A stretch of DNA of 64,000 bases from Streptomyces violaceoruber (GTDB lineage Bacteria; Actinomycetota; Actinomycetes; Streptomycetales; Streptomycetaceae): NCBI RefSeq assembly GCF_033406955.1, contig NZ_CP137734.1:6138001-6202000 (forward strand), in the 5' to 3' direction. The notes under the pieces are model-generated. The model made no database searches, was not told where the DNA came from, and saw nothing but the letters and a program-made list of their open reading frames with translations. The position numbers and the translations under genes were made by a program. Of this stretch, positions 1-7,826 are shown piece after piece; position 1 is the first letter of the stretch, and each line of letters begins with the position of its first letter.

Positions 1-2
1 TC

Positions 3-323
3 GTCGGCTACGTCCGCCTCGGGTTTCCCACTCCGCTGGCCTCCAACACCCACGTCCGGCAGATCCGCGGCCTCGCCGTCGCCGGCGCGGCCCGCGGCCA
101 CGGCGTGGGGCGGGCACTGGTCCGGGCCGCCGTCGACGAGGCCCGGCACGAGGGCTTCCGCCGGATCACCCTGCGGGTCCTCGGCCACAACACGGCCGCC
201 CGGGGCCTCTACGAGTCGGAGGGCTTCGTCGTGGAGGGCGTACAGCCCGAGGAGTTCCACCTCGACGGCCGGTACGTCGACGACGTGCTGATGGGACAGA
301 TGCTGACCGCGCTCACGTCGTGA
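3..323 (+). CDS. GNAT-family N-acetyltransferase, C-terminal part
   Basis: This is the 3' part of a gene cut by the left window edge, open from base 3 to a TGA at 321-323. The translation holds the core of a GNAT fold. The acetyl-CoA pyrophosphate loop is RGHGVGRALV (motif A, R/Q-x-x-G-x-G/A), followed by the late beta-strand/helix segment HNTAARGLYESEGF (motif B), where the Tyr is the usual general acid. The family moves an acetyl group from acetyl-CoA to an amine. The substrate cannot be told, because the N-terminal acceptor region is missing. The next gene is convergent and ends only 23 bp away. Confidence 0.85.
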   Translation, partial: VGYVRLGFPTPLASNTHVRQIRGLAVAGAARGHGVGRALVRAAVDEARHEGFRRITLRVLGHNTAARGLYESEGFVVEGVQPEEFHLDGRYVDDVLMGQMLTALTS

Positions 324-346
324 CCACGCTCACCTCGTGACCGCGC

Positions 347-1531
347 TCACGACGTGACCGGCTCGCCCGTGTCCACCGCCCGCGTGGCGTCCGCCGCGTC
401 GCGGGCCTCGGGGGCCACCTCGGCCGCCGTCAGCACGTAGCCGGTCTCCGCGTCGGAGGTGGAACGGGCGAACACCACCCCGTACACCCGGCCGTCGGTG
501 GTCAGCAGCGGTCCGCCCGAGTTGCCGGGGCGGACCGTGGAGCGGATCGAGTAGATCTCCCGGGTCACGCTCTCGTCGCTGTAGATGTTCTGGCCGGTGG
601 CGCGGACCCGGTTGGCCACCGTCGCCGCCCGCAGATCCAGGTCGCCGTTCTGCGGATAGCCCGCCACCACCGCGGCGTCGCCCCGCGCGGCGTCCTCGTC
701 GAACCGCAGCACCGGCGCGCTCAGGTCCGGGACGTACAGCACCGCGACGTCCTTGTCCGGGTCGAACAGCACCACCCGCGCGTCGTACGCCGGGCCCACG
801 CCGCCCACCCGGACACTCGGGTCGTCGATGCCGGCCACCACGTGGGCGTTGGTCATCACGTGCTCCGGCGCGTACACGAAGCCGCTGCCCTCCCGGCCCT
901 GGGTGCCGCTCACGCCCTCCACCTTCACCGTGCTGAGCTGGGCCGCACGGGTGGCCGCGGGCGTGACGCTGTCGCCGGAGGGCTCGGCGACCTCGGCGGC
1001 CGACTCGTTCTCGAACGGGTTGAAGACCTGCGGGAACCCGGCGTCGGCCAGCGCGGACGTCGCCCGGGAGAACCACGCCGGGGTGGTGTCCGGCATCACC
1101 CGCTGCACCGCGCCCAGCAGCGTCGAGTCCCGGATCGCCGAGGTGAGCAGCGAGGACGAGGAGGCCGCGAGCACGCTCGCCGCCACCCACGCCACGATCA
1201 GCGCCGCCGCCGAGTTCGCGACCGCGCCGCCGACCCCGTCGGCCACCCGGAGCGGGCCCGCGGTCATTTCGCCGCGCAGCCGCAGCGCGAGGCGTCCCGC
1301 CAGTTCGTGGCCCGCCATCGCCGGCAGCAGCACCGTGACCACCGCGACCACCGTCGCCGCCGTCGAGCCCCGCTCCACCAGGTCCATCACCCACGGCAGG
1401 ACCCACACGCCGAGTGCCGCACCGCCCACGAAGCCCGCCAGCGACACACAGCCGGCCACCAGGCCGCGCCGGTAGCCGGAGGCGGCGTAGGCCAGCACCA
1501 CCAGCGCGAGCACGATGTCGAGCAGGTCCAC
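347..1531 (-). CDS. MarP-like membrane-anchored serine protease (CvpA domain + trypsin-like)
   Basis: A 394-residue protein. Residues 1-135 form about four hydrophobic helices of the CvpA/colicin V type. A linker follows, then a chymotrypsin-fold protease domain with the triad visible as TNAH (His230), DKDVAV (Asp261) and PGNSGG (Ser338). This arrangement is that of mycobacterial MarP (Rv3671c), an inner-membrane protease with its catalytic domain outside the cytoplasm, needed for acid and oxidative resistance by processing a peptidoglycan hydrolase. The next gene, divergent at 1748, encodes a peptidoglycan amidase, which fits a cell-wall role. Function is transferred from the family; the domain order and catalytic residues are seen directly. 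Confidence 0.87.
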   Translation of the reverse strand: MDLLDIVLALVVLAYAASGYRRGLVAGCVSLAGFVGGAALGVWVLPWVMDLVERGSTAATVVAVVTVLLPAMAGHELAGRLALRLRGEMTAGPLRVADGVGGAVANSAAALIVAWVAASVLAASSSSLLTSAIRDSTLLGAVQRVMPDTTPAWFSRATSALADAGFPQVFNPFENESAAEVAEPSGDSVTPAATRAAQLSTVKVEGVSGTQGREGSGFVYAPEHVMTNAHVVAGIDDPSVRVGGVGPAYDARVVLFDPDKDVAVLYVPDLSAPVLRFDEDAARGDAAVVAGYPQNGDLDLRAATVANRVRATGQNIYSDESVTREIYSIRSTVRPGNSGGPLLTTDGRVYGVVFARSTSDAETGYVLTAAEVAPEARDAADATRAVDTGEPVTS

Positions 1532-1747
1532 GCGCGAACCGCCTTTCTGCCGGGCCCGGGACCCCCAGTACGTGCCGTACCGGGCCGGTGATCAGCCCGG
1601 TGCGCACGACTGTCCGGAAAACGGCCACCTGGGCGAGCGAGTGTGTGCGGGCCGGTCAAGGGTGAAACGCCGTGCACCGGGACGATGGTTCCACCGGGTG
1701 GCACAGCACACATCGCGGACAGAGCGGATCCGCCGGACAGTGGGACC

Positions 1748-2569
1748 ATGCGAGTCTTCCGAGGACCGCGCCGGGCCCGGGAGCGACGGGCCGCCCGCAT
1801 ACCCGGCGCCGTGCGCATGCCGACCGCGGCACGGGCGCTGCTCGGCGCCCTGCCCGGGCTGGCCGCCGTCGCCGCGCTCTTCCTGTGCGCGAACGGGGTG
1901 GAACGGGCGGCCGACGCCGACGCCGAGGCCGTTCCGGCCGCCGCCACCGACCGGTACGCCGCGCCCCGGCCCGACATCGTGCCCCGGTCGGTCTGGCTGG
2001 GCGACGCCGCCCGCGCCCAGCCCGCCCCCCGCTACGACGACGAGGTGGTCGCCGTCTTCGTCCACCACACGGACACGCCCAACGGCTACGACTGCGCCGA
2101 CGTGCCGGCCATCCTCCGCGGGGTGTACCAGGGCCAGACCGGAGCCCGGGACTGGGACGACATCGGCTACAACTTCGTCGTCGACCGCTGCGGCACCGTC
2201 TACGAGGGCCGCGCCGGCGGCATCGACCGGCCCGTCACCGGCGCCCACACCCAGGGCTTCAACCACCGCACCACCGGGATCGCCGCCCTCGGCACCTACA
2301 CCGCCGGGGTGCCCGTGCCCGACGAGCTGACCGACGCGATCGCCGCCGTGGCAGCCTGGAAGCTGGGCGAGACCGGCACCGACCCGCGGGCGAAGGTCGC
2401 CCTGGTCTCCAGCAACGGCCTCAGCCGGTACGCCGCGGGTGCCACCGCCATGCTGCCCGCCGTCGCGGGGCACGACGACGGCTACCAGACCAGCTGCCCG
2501 GGCGCGGCTCTCTCCGCCCGCCTCGCGGACATCCGGGACACGGCGGCCCGCCTCCAGGGCCGGGCCTGA
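1748..2569 (+). CDS. Secreted/anchored N-acetylmuramoyl-L-alanine amidase, PGRP family
   Basis: About 273 residues. An N-terminal basic stretch and hydrophobic segment (about residues 24-50) act as signal peptide or anchor. A PGRP/amidase_2 domain follows: VFVHHTDT (zinc His107), WDDIGYNFVVDRCG, GAHTQGFN (His167), and a C-terminal DGYQTSCPG supplying the third zinc ligand as Cys. Such enzymes cut the lactyl-peptide bond of peptidoglycan. The frame is open upstream to 1643, but I prefer the ATG at 1748 because it directly precedes the basic/hydrophobic leader. It diverges from the MarP-like protease, whose mycobacterial relative acts on a peptidoglycan hydrolase; that these two proteins interact is only inference. 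Confidence 0.85.
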   Translation: MRVFRGPRRARERRAARIPGAVRMPTAARALLGALPGLAAVAALFLCANGVERAADADAEAVPAAATDRYAAPRPDIVPRSVWLGDAARAQPAPRYDDEVVAVFVHHTDTPNGYDCADVPAILRGVYQGQTGARDWDDIGYNFVVDRCGTVYEGRAGGIDRPVTGAHTQGFNHRTTGIAALGTYTAGVPVPDELTDAIAAVAAWKLGETGTDPRAKVALVSSNGLSRYAAGATAMLPAVAGHDDGYQTSCPGAALSARLADIRDTAARLQGRA

Positions 2570-2603
2570 CCGCCCGGGCGGGCGGTGCGCCCGAGTCCGC
2601 GCG

Positions 2604-3125
2604 TCACTCCGGTCCGAACCTCGCCCACAGGCGGGGCAGGCGCTCGGCGAGGGCGCGGTCGTTCTCCAGGTCGATCGGTACGCCCAGCGGTTCGGGGGGC
2701 GCGGGCGCGATGCCCAGGTCCGGGGCGACGGTGCCGGTGAGCTGTTCGTAGGCCTCGTCGGCCGCGTAGCCCAGCTCCTCGCCGTCGCCGTCCAGCTCCT
2801 CGTCGAAGTCGTCCAGCAGCTCGGCGAGCGAGTCGGGCTCGTGCACCGCGCCCTCGTACACCTCACGGCCCTGGCCGATGAGCCAGCACCGGAAGAAGTC
2901 GAAGGCGTCGTCACTCGCCCCGCCGAGCAGCACCCACGCGGCAGCCCACAGGTCCCAGGTGCAGGCGCGGTTGTAGCGGGCCTCGAAGTGGCGGGCGAAG
3001 TCGAGCACCAGGTCCGGGTCCATGCCGAGCAGCCGCTCCACGAGCAGGTCGGCCTGGTCCTCGGAATCGCCGTCGGCGCGCTGCCGGGCGGCGTCGATCA
3101 GCTCCCAGAACTCCGTCTCGTCCAT
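2604..3125 (-). CDS. DUF4240 domain protein
   Basis: A 173-residue soluble acidic protein beginning MDETEFWELIDAARQRADG, the hallmark opening of DUF4240. It also has the family's central FEARYNRACTWDLWAAAWVLLGGASDDAFDFFR-type stretch (here residues about 46-78) with conserved Trp and Asp. DUF4240 has no established biochemical role. The frame runs upstream for another 600 bases, but that part is translation of the repeat element. The ATG at 3125 is chosen from the domain boundary. No signal peptide or membrane segment is present. The gene is convergent with the PGRP amidase and has repeat copy A directly upstream, so its promoter would have to lie in or against the repeat. Confidence 0.8.
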   Translation of the reverse strand: MDETEFWELIDAARQRADGDSEDQADLLVERLLGMDPDLVLDFARHFEARYNRACTWDLWAAAWVLLGGASDDAFDFFRCWLIGQGREVYEGAVHEPDSLAELLDDFDEELDGDGEELGYAADEAYEQLTGTVAPDLGIAPAPPEPLGVPIDLENDRALAERLPRLWARFGPE

Positions 3126-3185
3126 CACGGGTCCAGCATCGGCCCTGGGCGGGGGCGGCGCACGCGGAGTGCGGCGGATCGTTAT

Positions 3186-3686
3186 GTGAGGATGCCTGCG
3201 GCGGCCTGTGCGGGTTCGGTGGGGGTGCGCGTAGCGCGGCTTGTCCGGTGGGTGGGTCGGGGGCGCGCCGGGGGGTGTCCGTCCTCGGAACGGCGCGGAA
3301 TCGGTCACTTGAAAAGGCTCGGGGCGTTGACGCGCCAACCGCTGCGGGCGGACACCCCCCGACACGCCCCCTCCTCGCCGTACGCGGCTCTCCCCGCCCA
3401 CGCTCCGCGTCCCCCGCCCCGCCGTACGCGGCTGCGGCCCGCTCTCGCTCCGCGTCCCGCTTCTCGCCGTACGCGGCTGCGGCCCGCTCTCGCTCCGCGT
3501 CCCGCTTCTCGCCGTACGCGGCTGACCGCCCGTCCCCGCCCCGGCTGCGGGCCGCCGCCGCCACGCCGCCGCAGCTGCGGGCAGTCGTGCCGCTGGGGCG
3601 GCACGGGTGGGCGCAGCGGCACCCCGCAACGCCGGGCCGCGTCCCTCTGGCGCCCGCACCCACCCCGGGTGCCAAGACCACGCCGG
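3186..3686. repeat. ~500-bp dispersed intergenic repeat, copy A
   Basis: This stretch is near-identical to 16461-16917 over its whole length. It starts at GTGAGGATGCCTGCGGCGG and ends near a CCAAGxCCAC motif. Internal features shared by both copies, in order: an arm GGGGGGTGTCCG, a variable ~20-base stretch, a fixed block around GTTGACGCGCCAAC, the complementary arm CGGACACCCCCC, tandem units starting CGCCGTACGCGG, and a perfect hairpin CGTGCCGC-TGGG-GCGGCACG. Copy A is one 45-bp unit longer than copy B. It fills the gap between the DUF4240 gene start and the WYL regulator stop. Minus-strand frames stay open through it, but the composition is repetitive and has no coding support. Function unknown. 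Confidence 0.9.
3376..3539. repeat. Tandem 44-45 bp units inside repeat copy A
   Basis: Units begin with CGCCGTACGCGGCT at 3376, 3420, 3465 and 3510. The first unit is 44 bp and diverged, the second and third are identical 45-bp copies, and the fourth is truncated after the shared head. Copy B of the large repeat has one fewer identical unit, so the unit number varies within the genome. Confidence 0.9.
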
Positions 3687-3734
3687 GTCACGTGACCCAC
3701 CCCCCGGACCACGCCGGCCCGCGGCACCCCGCAC

Positions 3735-4724
3735 TCACCCCCCGTACAGCTCCGCCAACCGCCGCGCCTCCCGCGCGAACCGTTCCCGCAGCGCCGCCGG
3801 CGCCAGCACCTCCACCTCCGGCCCGAGCCCCCTGAGCTGCGCGTGCGCGACCTCCTCCGACTCCACCGGCAGCGCCACCGTCACCCAGCCGTCCGCGTCC
3901 GGCGCCCCCGCGGCCTCCAGCGCCTCCCGGGCCGACAGCGCGTCGACCGCGTACGGCAGCCCACGCACCCCCCGCCCCGACAGCCGCACCACCACCTCGG
4001 CCCGCAGGATCGACCGCGCGAACTGCTCGGCCCGCTCGGCCCAGAACGCGGGCAGGTCGAAGCCGTCGTCCCGGACGAAACGTTCCTCGCCCGCCTCCAC
4101 CGCCGTGAACCGGTCGATGCGGTACACGCGGAAGGGTCCGTCGCCCGCCGTCCCGGCGACCCGCGCGCAGAGGTACCAGACCCCGGCCTTCAGTACGAGC
4201 CCGTACGGCTCCAGCTCCCGGACGACCTCGTCCGTCCCGCGCCGGTAGCGCGCGGCGACGCGCCGGTCGTCCCAGACCGCGTCCGCCACCGCGGGCAGCA
4301 GCTCGGGCGTCTCCGGCTCGCGGAACCAGTTCGGCGCGTCCAGGTGGAAGCGCTGGGCCGCCGTACGGGAGGCGTCCCGCAGGGAAGGGAGCAGGGCCGC
4401 CGACACCTTCAGGCGGGCCGCCGAGGCCGCGTCCTCCAGGCCCATCTCGCGCAGCGCCCCGGGGACTCCGGACAGGAACAGAGCCTCGGCCTCGCCCCGG
4501 GCCAGGCCGGTCAGGCGGGTGCGGTAGCCGCCGACGAGGCGGTAGCCGCCGGCCCGGCCGCGCTCCGCGTACACCGGCACGCCCGCCTCCGACAGTGCCT
4601 GCGCGTCCCGCGTCACGGTCCGCTCCGACACCTCCAGCTCCCGGGCCAGCTCGGCGGCGGTCATGGTCGGGCGGGACTGGAGGAGCAGCACCATCTTGAT
4701 GAGGCGGGCAGCGCGCATTCCCAC
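3735..4724 (-). CDS. WYL-domain transcriptional regulator (DeoR/YafY type)
   Basis: A 329-residue protein. Residues about 1-60 form an HTH_11 winged helix (LIKMVLLLQSRPTMTAAELA, SERTVTRDAQALSEAG, GGYRL). A WYL domain in the second half carries the eponymous VWYLCAR segment, and a C-terminal WCX-like extension follows. WYL regulators sense nucleic acids or other ligands and often control DNA-damage or phage-defence genes. Nothing of that kind lies next to it, so its targets are unknown. The start is GTG at 4724, or the ATG two codons later at 4718; no Shine-Dalgarno sequence decides between them. Repeat copy A begins 48 bp beyond the stop codon. Confidence 0.85.
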   Translation of the reverse strand: MGMRAARLIKMVLLLQSRPTMTAAELARELEVSERTVTRDAQALSEAGVPVYAERGRAGGYRLVGGYRTRLTGLARGEAEALFLSGVPGALREMGLEDAASAARLKVSAALLPSLRDASRTAAQRFHLDAPNWFREPETPELLPAVADAVWDDRRVAARYRRGTDEVVRELEPYGLVLKAGVWYLCARVAGTAGDGPFRVYRIDRFTAVEAGEERFVRDDGFDLPAFWAERAEQFARSILRAEVVVRLSGRGVRGLPYAVDALSAREALEAAGAPDADGWVTVALPVESEEVAHAQLRGLGPEVEVLAPAALRERFAREARRLAELYGG

Positions 4725-4740
4725 ATGATGCAGGAGACGC

Positions 4741-4770
4741 GGAAGGCCCCCGCCGGGGCGGGGGCCTTCC
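4741..4770 (-). terminator. Intrinsic terminator-like hairpin after aceE
   Basis: A perfect 12-bp stem, GGAAGGCCCCCG, with a 6-base loop (CCGGGG). It lies 18 bp beyond the aceE stop and just upstream of the WYL regulator start. There is no T-tract, as is common for Streptomyces terminators. Confidence 0.85.
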
Positions 4771-4788
4771 GTTCGTCGTGACGTGCCT

Positions 4789-7488
4789 CTACAGGCCGTA
4801 GCGCTCGCGCGCCTCCTTCACGGCCGTCGCCTTGACCTCGCCGCGCCGGGCGAGCTGGGCCAGCGCCGCGACCACGATGGACTCGGCGTCCACGCCGAAG
4901 TGGCGGCGGGCGGCGTCCCGGGTGTCCGACAGGCCGAAGCCGTCGGCACCGAGCGACGAGTAGTCCTGCTCGACCCACTGCGCGATCTGGTCCGGGACCT
5001 GGCGCATGTAGTCGGAGACCGCGAGCACCGGGCCCTCGGCGCCCTGCAGCGCCCGGCGGACGTACGGCACCCGGTCCTCGCCGCGCAGCAGCGCCGCGTC
5101 GGCGTCCATGGCGTCCCGGCGCAGCTCCGTCCAGGAGGTCGCGGACCACACGTCGGCGGCCACGCCCCACTCCTCGGCGAGCAGCCGCTGCGCCTTGAGC
5201 GTCCAGTGGATCGCCGTGCCGGAGCCGAGCAGCTGGATGCGCGGGGCGTTCGCGGCCGGGGTCAGGCCCGCCGTCTCCGCCGTGTTGAAGCGGTACAGGC
5301 CCTTGACGATGCCCTCGTCCACACCGGACGGCTTGGCCGGCTGCGGCATCGGCTCGTTGTAGACCGTCAGGTAGTAGAAGACGTTCGGGTCCTCGCCCGG
5401 GGCCGCCTCGCCGTACATGCGGCGCAGACCGTCCTTGACGATCGCCGCGATCTCGTACGCGAACGCCGGGTCGTAGGAGAGGGCGGCGGGGTTGGTCGCC
5501 GCGATGGCGGGGGAGTGGCCGTCCGCGTGCTGAAGGCCTTCACCGGTGAGGGTGGTGCGGCCCGCGGTGGCGCCCACCAGGAAGCCGCGGCCGAGCTGGT
5601 CGCCGAGCTGCCACATCTGGTCGGCCGTGCGCTGCCAGCCGAACATCGAGTAGAAGATGTAGAACGGGATCATCGCCTCGCCGTGCGTCGCGTACGCGGT
5701 GGACGCGGCGATGAAGTCGGCCATCGAGCCGGCCTCGGTGATGCCCTCGTTGAGGATCTGGCCGTTCTTGGCTTCCTTGTAGTACATCAGCTGGTCGCGG
5801 TCGACCGGCTCGTACGTCTGGCCCTTGGGCGAGTAGATGCCCAGGGACGGGAAGAGGCTCTCCATGCCGAAGGTGCGGGCCTCGTCGGGGACGATCGGCA
5901 CCCAGCGCTTGCCGGTCTCCTTGTCGCGGACCAGGTCCTTGACCAGGCGGACGAAGGCCATGGTCGTCGCGACGTTCTGCGAGCCGGAGCCCTTGTCGAA
6001 GGACGCGAACGCCTTGTCGGCCGGGGCGGGCAGCGGTGCGAGGGGGTGCACGCGGCGGGCCGGGGCGGGACCGCCGAGGGCGGCGCGGCGCTCCTGGAGG
6101 TAGCGCACCTCGGGGGAGTCGGCGCCCGGGTGGCCGTAGGGGACCACGCCGTCGACGAAGGCGCTGTCCGCGATCGGCAGGCCGAGCAGGTCGCGCATGT
6201 CCTTGAACTCGTCCACCGAGAGCTTCTTCATCTGGTGGTTGGCGTTCTTGGAGGCGAAGCCGCGGCCGAGGGTGTGGCCCTTGACCGTCTGGGCCAGGAT
6301 CACGGTGGGCGCGCCCTTGTGGGCGAGCGCGGCGCGGTAGGCGGCGTACACCTTGCGGGACTCGTGACCGCCGCGGGAGAAGTGGAAGCAGTCGAGGATC
6401 TTGTCGTCGGACAGGAGCTTCGCCATCTCGGCGAGCTGCGGGTCCTTGTTGAAGAAGTCCTCGCGGATGTAGGCGGCGTCGCGGGTCTGGTACGTCTGGA
6501 CCTGGGCGTCCGGTACCTCGCGCAGGCGGCGTACCAGGGCGCCGGTGGTGTCGAGCTGGAACAGCTCGTCCCAGGCCGTGCCCCACAGCGACTTGATCAC
6601 GTTCCAGCCGGCGCCGCGGAACTGGGCCTCCAGCTCCTGCACGATCTTGAAGTTGGCGCGGACCGGACCGTCGAGGCGCTGCAGGTTGCAGTTGATGACG
6701 AAGGTCAGGTTGTCCAGGCCCTCGCGGGAGGCGAGGGTGAGCGCGGTGGTGGACTCCGGCTCGTCCATCTCGCCGTCGCCGAGGAACGCCCACACGTGGG
6801 AGTTGGTCAGGTCCTTGATCCCGCGGCTGGTCAGGTAGCGGTTGAACCGCGCCTGGTAGATCGCGGAGATCGGGCCGAGGCCCATGGAGACGGTCGGGAA
6901 CTCCCACAGCCAGGGCAGGCGGCGCGGGTGCGGGTAGGACGGCAGGCCGTTGCCGCCGGCCTCGCGGCGGAAGTTGTCCAGCTGCTCCTCGTTCAGGCGG
7001 CCGTCGAGGAAGGCGCGGGCGTAGATGCCGGGGGAGGCGTGGCCCTGGATGTAGAGCTGGTCGCCGGAGCCGTCACCCTCCTTGCCCTTGAAGAAGTGGT
7101 TGAAGCCGGTCTCGTAGAGCCAGGCCGCGGAGGCGAAGGTGGCGATGTGGCCGCCGACGCCGTACTTGCTGCCGCGGGTCACCATCGCCGCCGCGTTCCA
7201 GCGGTTCCAGGCGGTGATCCGCTGCTCCATCGCCTCGTCGCCGTCCACGGTGGGCTCGTCGGCGGTCGGGATGGAGTTGACGTAGTCGGTCTCCAGCAGC
7301 TTGGGCAGCGCCAGGCCCGCGCCCTCGGCGCGCTCCAGCGTGCGGCGCATCAGGTACGCGGCACGGTGCGGCCCGGCCGCCTGGGTGACGGCGTCCAGGG
7401 AGGCCTGCCACTCGGCGGTCTCCTCGGGGTCGCGGTCCGGGAGCTGGTCGAGCTCGCTCGGCTGGATGGCTTTCGGGTCGGTCGTCAT
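4789..7488 (-). CDS. aceE: Pyruvate dehydrogenase E1 component, homodimeric type
   Basis: An 899-residue protein that decarboxylates pyruvate using thiamine diphosphate and passes the acetyl group to the lipoyl domains of E2. The ThDP/Mg motif is clear: GDGEMDEPES from residue 237 to NCN at 266-268. The N-terminal AceE signature AWNRWNAAAMVTRGSKYGVGGHIATF is spread over residues 93-119. Length matches the family (about 890-920). I start at ATG 7488, 42 bases inside the longest frame, because AGGAAGG sits 8 bases before it. The E2 (sucB) and E3 (lpd) genes lie just upstream on the same strand, separated by a GntR regulator gene. A palindromic operator-like site overlaps the predicted promoter about 110-140 bp upstream. 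Confidence 0.95.
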   Translation of the reverse strand: MTTDPKAIQPSELDQLPDRDPEETAEWQASLDAVTQAAGPHRAAYLMRRTLERAEGAGLALPKLLETDYVNSIPTADEPTVDGDEAMEQRITAWNRWNAAAMVTRGSKYGVGGHIATFASAAWLYETGFNHFFKGKEGDGSGDQLYIQGHASPGIYARAFLDGRLNEEQLDNFRREAGGNGLPSYPHPRRLPWLWEFPTVSMGLGPISAIYQARFNRYLTSRGIKDLTNSHVWAFLGDGEMDEPESTTALTLASREGLDNLTFVINCNLQRLDGPVRANFKIVQELEAQFRGAGWNVIKSLWGTAWDELFQLDTTGALVRRLREVPDAQVQTYQTRDAAYIREDFFNKDPQLAEMAKLLSDDKILDCFHFSRGGHESRKVYAAYRAALAHKGAPTVILAQTVKGHTLGRGFASKNANHQMKKLSVDEFKDMRDLLGLPIADSAFVDGVVPYGHPGADSPEVRYLQERRAALGGPAPARRVHPLAPLPAPADKAFASFDKGSGSQNVATTMAFVRLVKDLVRDKETGKRWVPIVPDEARTFGMESLFPSLGIYSPKGQTYEPVDRDQLMYYKEAKNGQILNEGITEAGSMADFIAASTAYATHGEAMIPFYIFYSMFGWQRTADQMWQLGDQLGRGFLVGATAGRTTLTGEGLQHADGHSPAIAATNPAALSYDPAFAYEIAAIVKDGLRRMYGEAAPGEDPNVFYYLTVYNEPMPQPAKPSGVDEGIVKGLYRFNTAETAGLTPAANAPRIQLLGSGTAIHWTLKAQRLLAEEWGVAADVWSATSWTELRRDAMDADAALLRGEDRVPYVRRALQGAEGPVLAVSDYMRQVPDQIAQWVEQDYSSLGADGFGLSDTRDAARRHFGVDAESIVVAALAQLARRGEVKATAVKEARERYGL

Positions 7489-7595
7489 GTCGCCGCCTTC
7501 CTCAGTCGAAGGGGGTTCCCTCATCGGCAAGGGTTCGGGGGTGCCCTAGGTCTTTGGCAGGACAGGGCTGGGGCTTGGGTGGAAGCCCGTCTGTG

Positions 7596-7625
7596 ACTGT
7601 AACTCGTTGATCGATGATCGATCAA
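7596..7625 (-). promoter_or_regulatory. Predicted aceE promoter
   Basis: Read on the minus strand: -35 TTGATC (7625-7620), 18-base spacer, -10 TACAGT (7601-7596). This is close to the Streptomyces vegetative consensus. Transcription would start near 7588, giving a 5' leader of about 100 bases before the aceE ATG. The -35 hexamer lies inside the 19-bp palindrome. Confidence 0.6.
7607..7625. promoter_or_regulatory. Perfect 19-bp palindrome, probable repressor operator for aceE
   Basis: TTGATCGAT-G-ATCGATCAA is a perfect 9-bp inverted repeat around a single base. It stands out as AT-rich in this genome and covers the -35 and part of the spacer of the predicted aceE promoter. Its size and symmetry suit a GntR/FCD dimer, and a gntR gene is the next one upstream, so that protein is the first candidate to bind here (inference). 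Confidence 0.65.
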
Positions 7626-7782
7626 AGGGTTGAGGGGCAAAACCTCTTGATCACGAGAAAGTCGGCACGGGGTGCCTCCGGCGGTGGCACGGGGTGACGG
7701 TCCCGTCGGGGATATGTGCAGGTGAGAGGGGGTGGGCGCGGATGAGCTCGGGGGCCGGCCGAGTGGTGTCCGCAGCCCTTCT

Positions 7783-7806
7783 CCAGGGGCGCGGGGAACT
7801 GCGCGG
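7783..7806 (+). repeat. Partial copy of short repeat family 2
   Basis: CTCCAGGGGCGCGGGGAACTGC matches the head of the short repeat found at 12122 and, inverted, at 54455. It lies just beyond the gntR stop, and the tail of the element is absent. The rest of the 338-bp gap 7489-7826 holds the aceE promoter, the palindrome and leader; nothing else is recognised. Confidence 0.6.
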
Positions 7807-7826
7807 GAACGGGGCGAAGGAGGCCG

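Noticed and set aside
3376..3539. CRISPR-like array from the 45-bp tandem units
   Set aside because: Units are directly adjacent without spacers, and no cas gene is present.
4783..7596. 937-codon plus-strand frame opposite aceE
   Set aside because: It is antisense to a strong E1 gene, is Val/Arg/Gly-rich without domains, and reflects GC-rich third positions.
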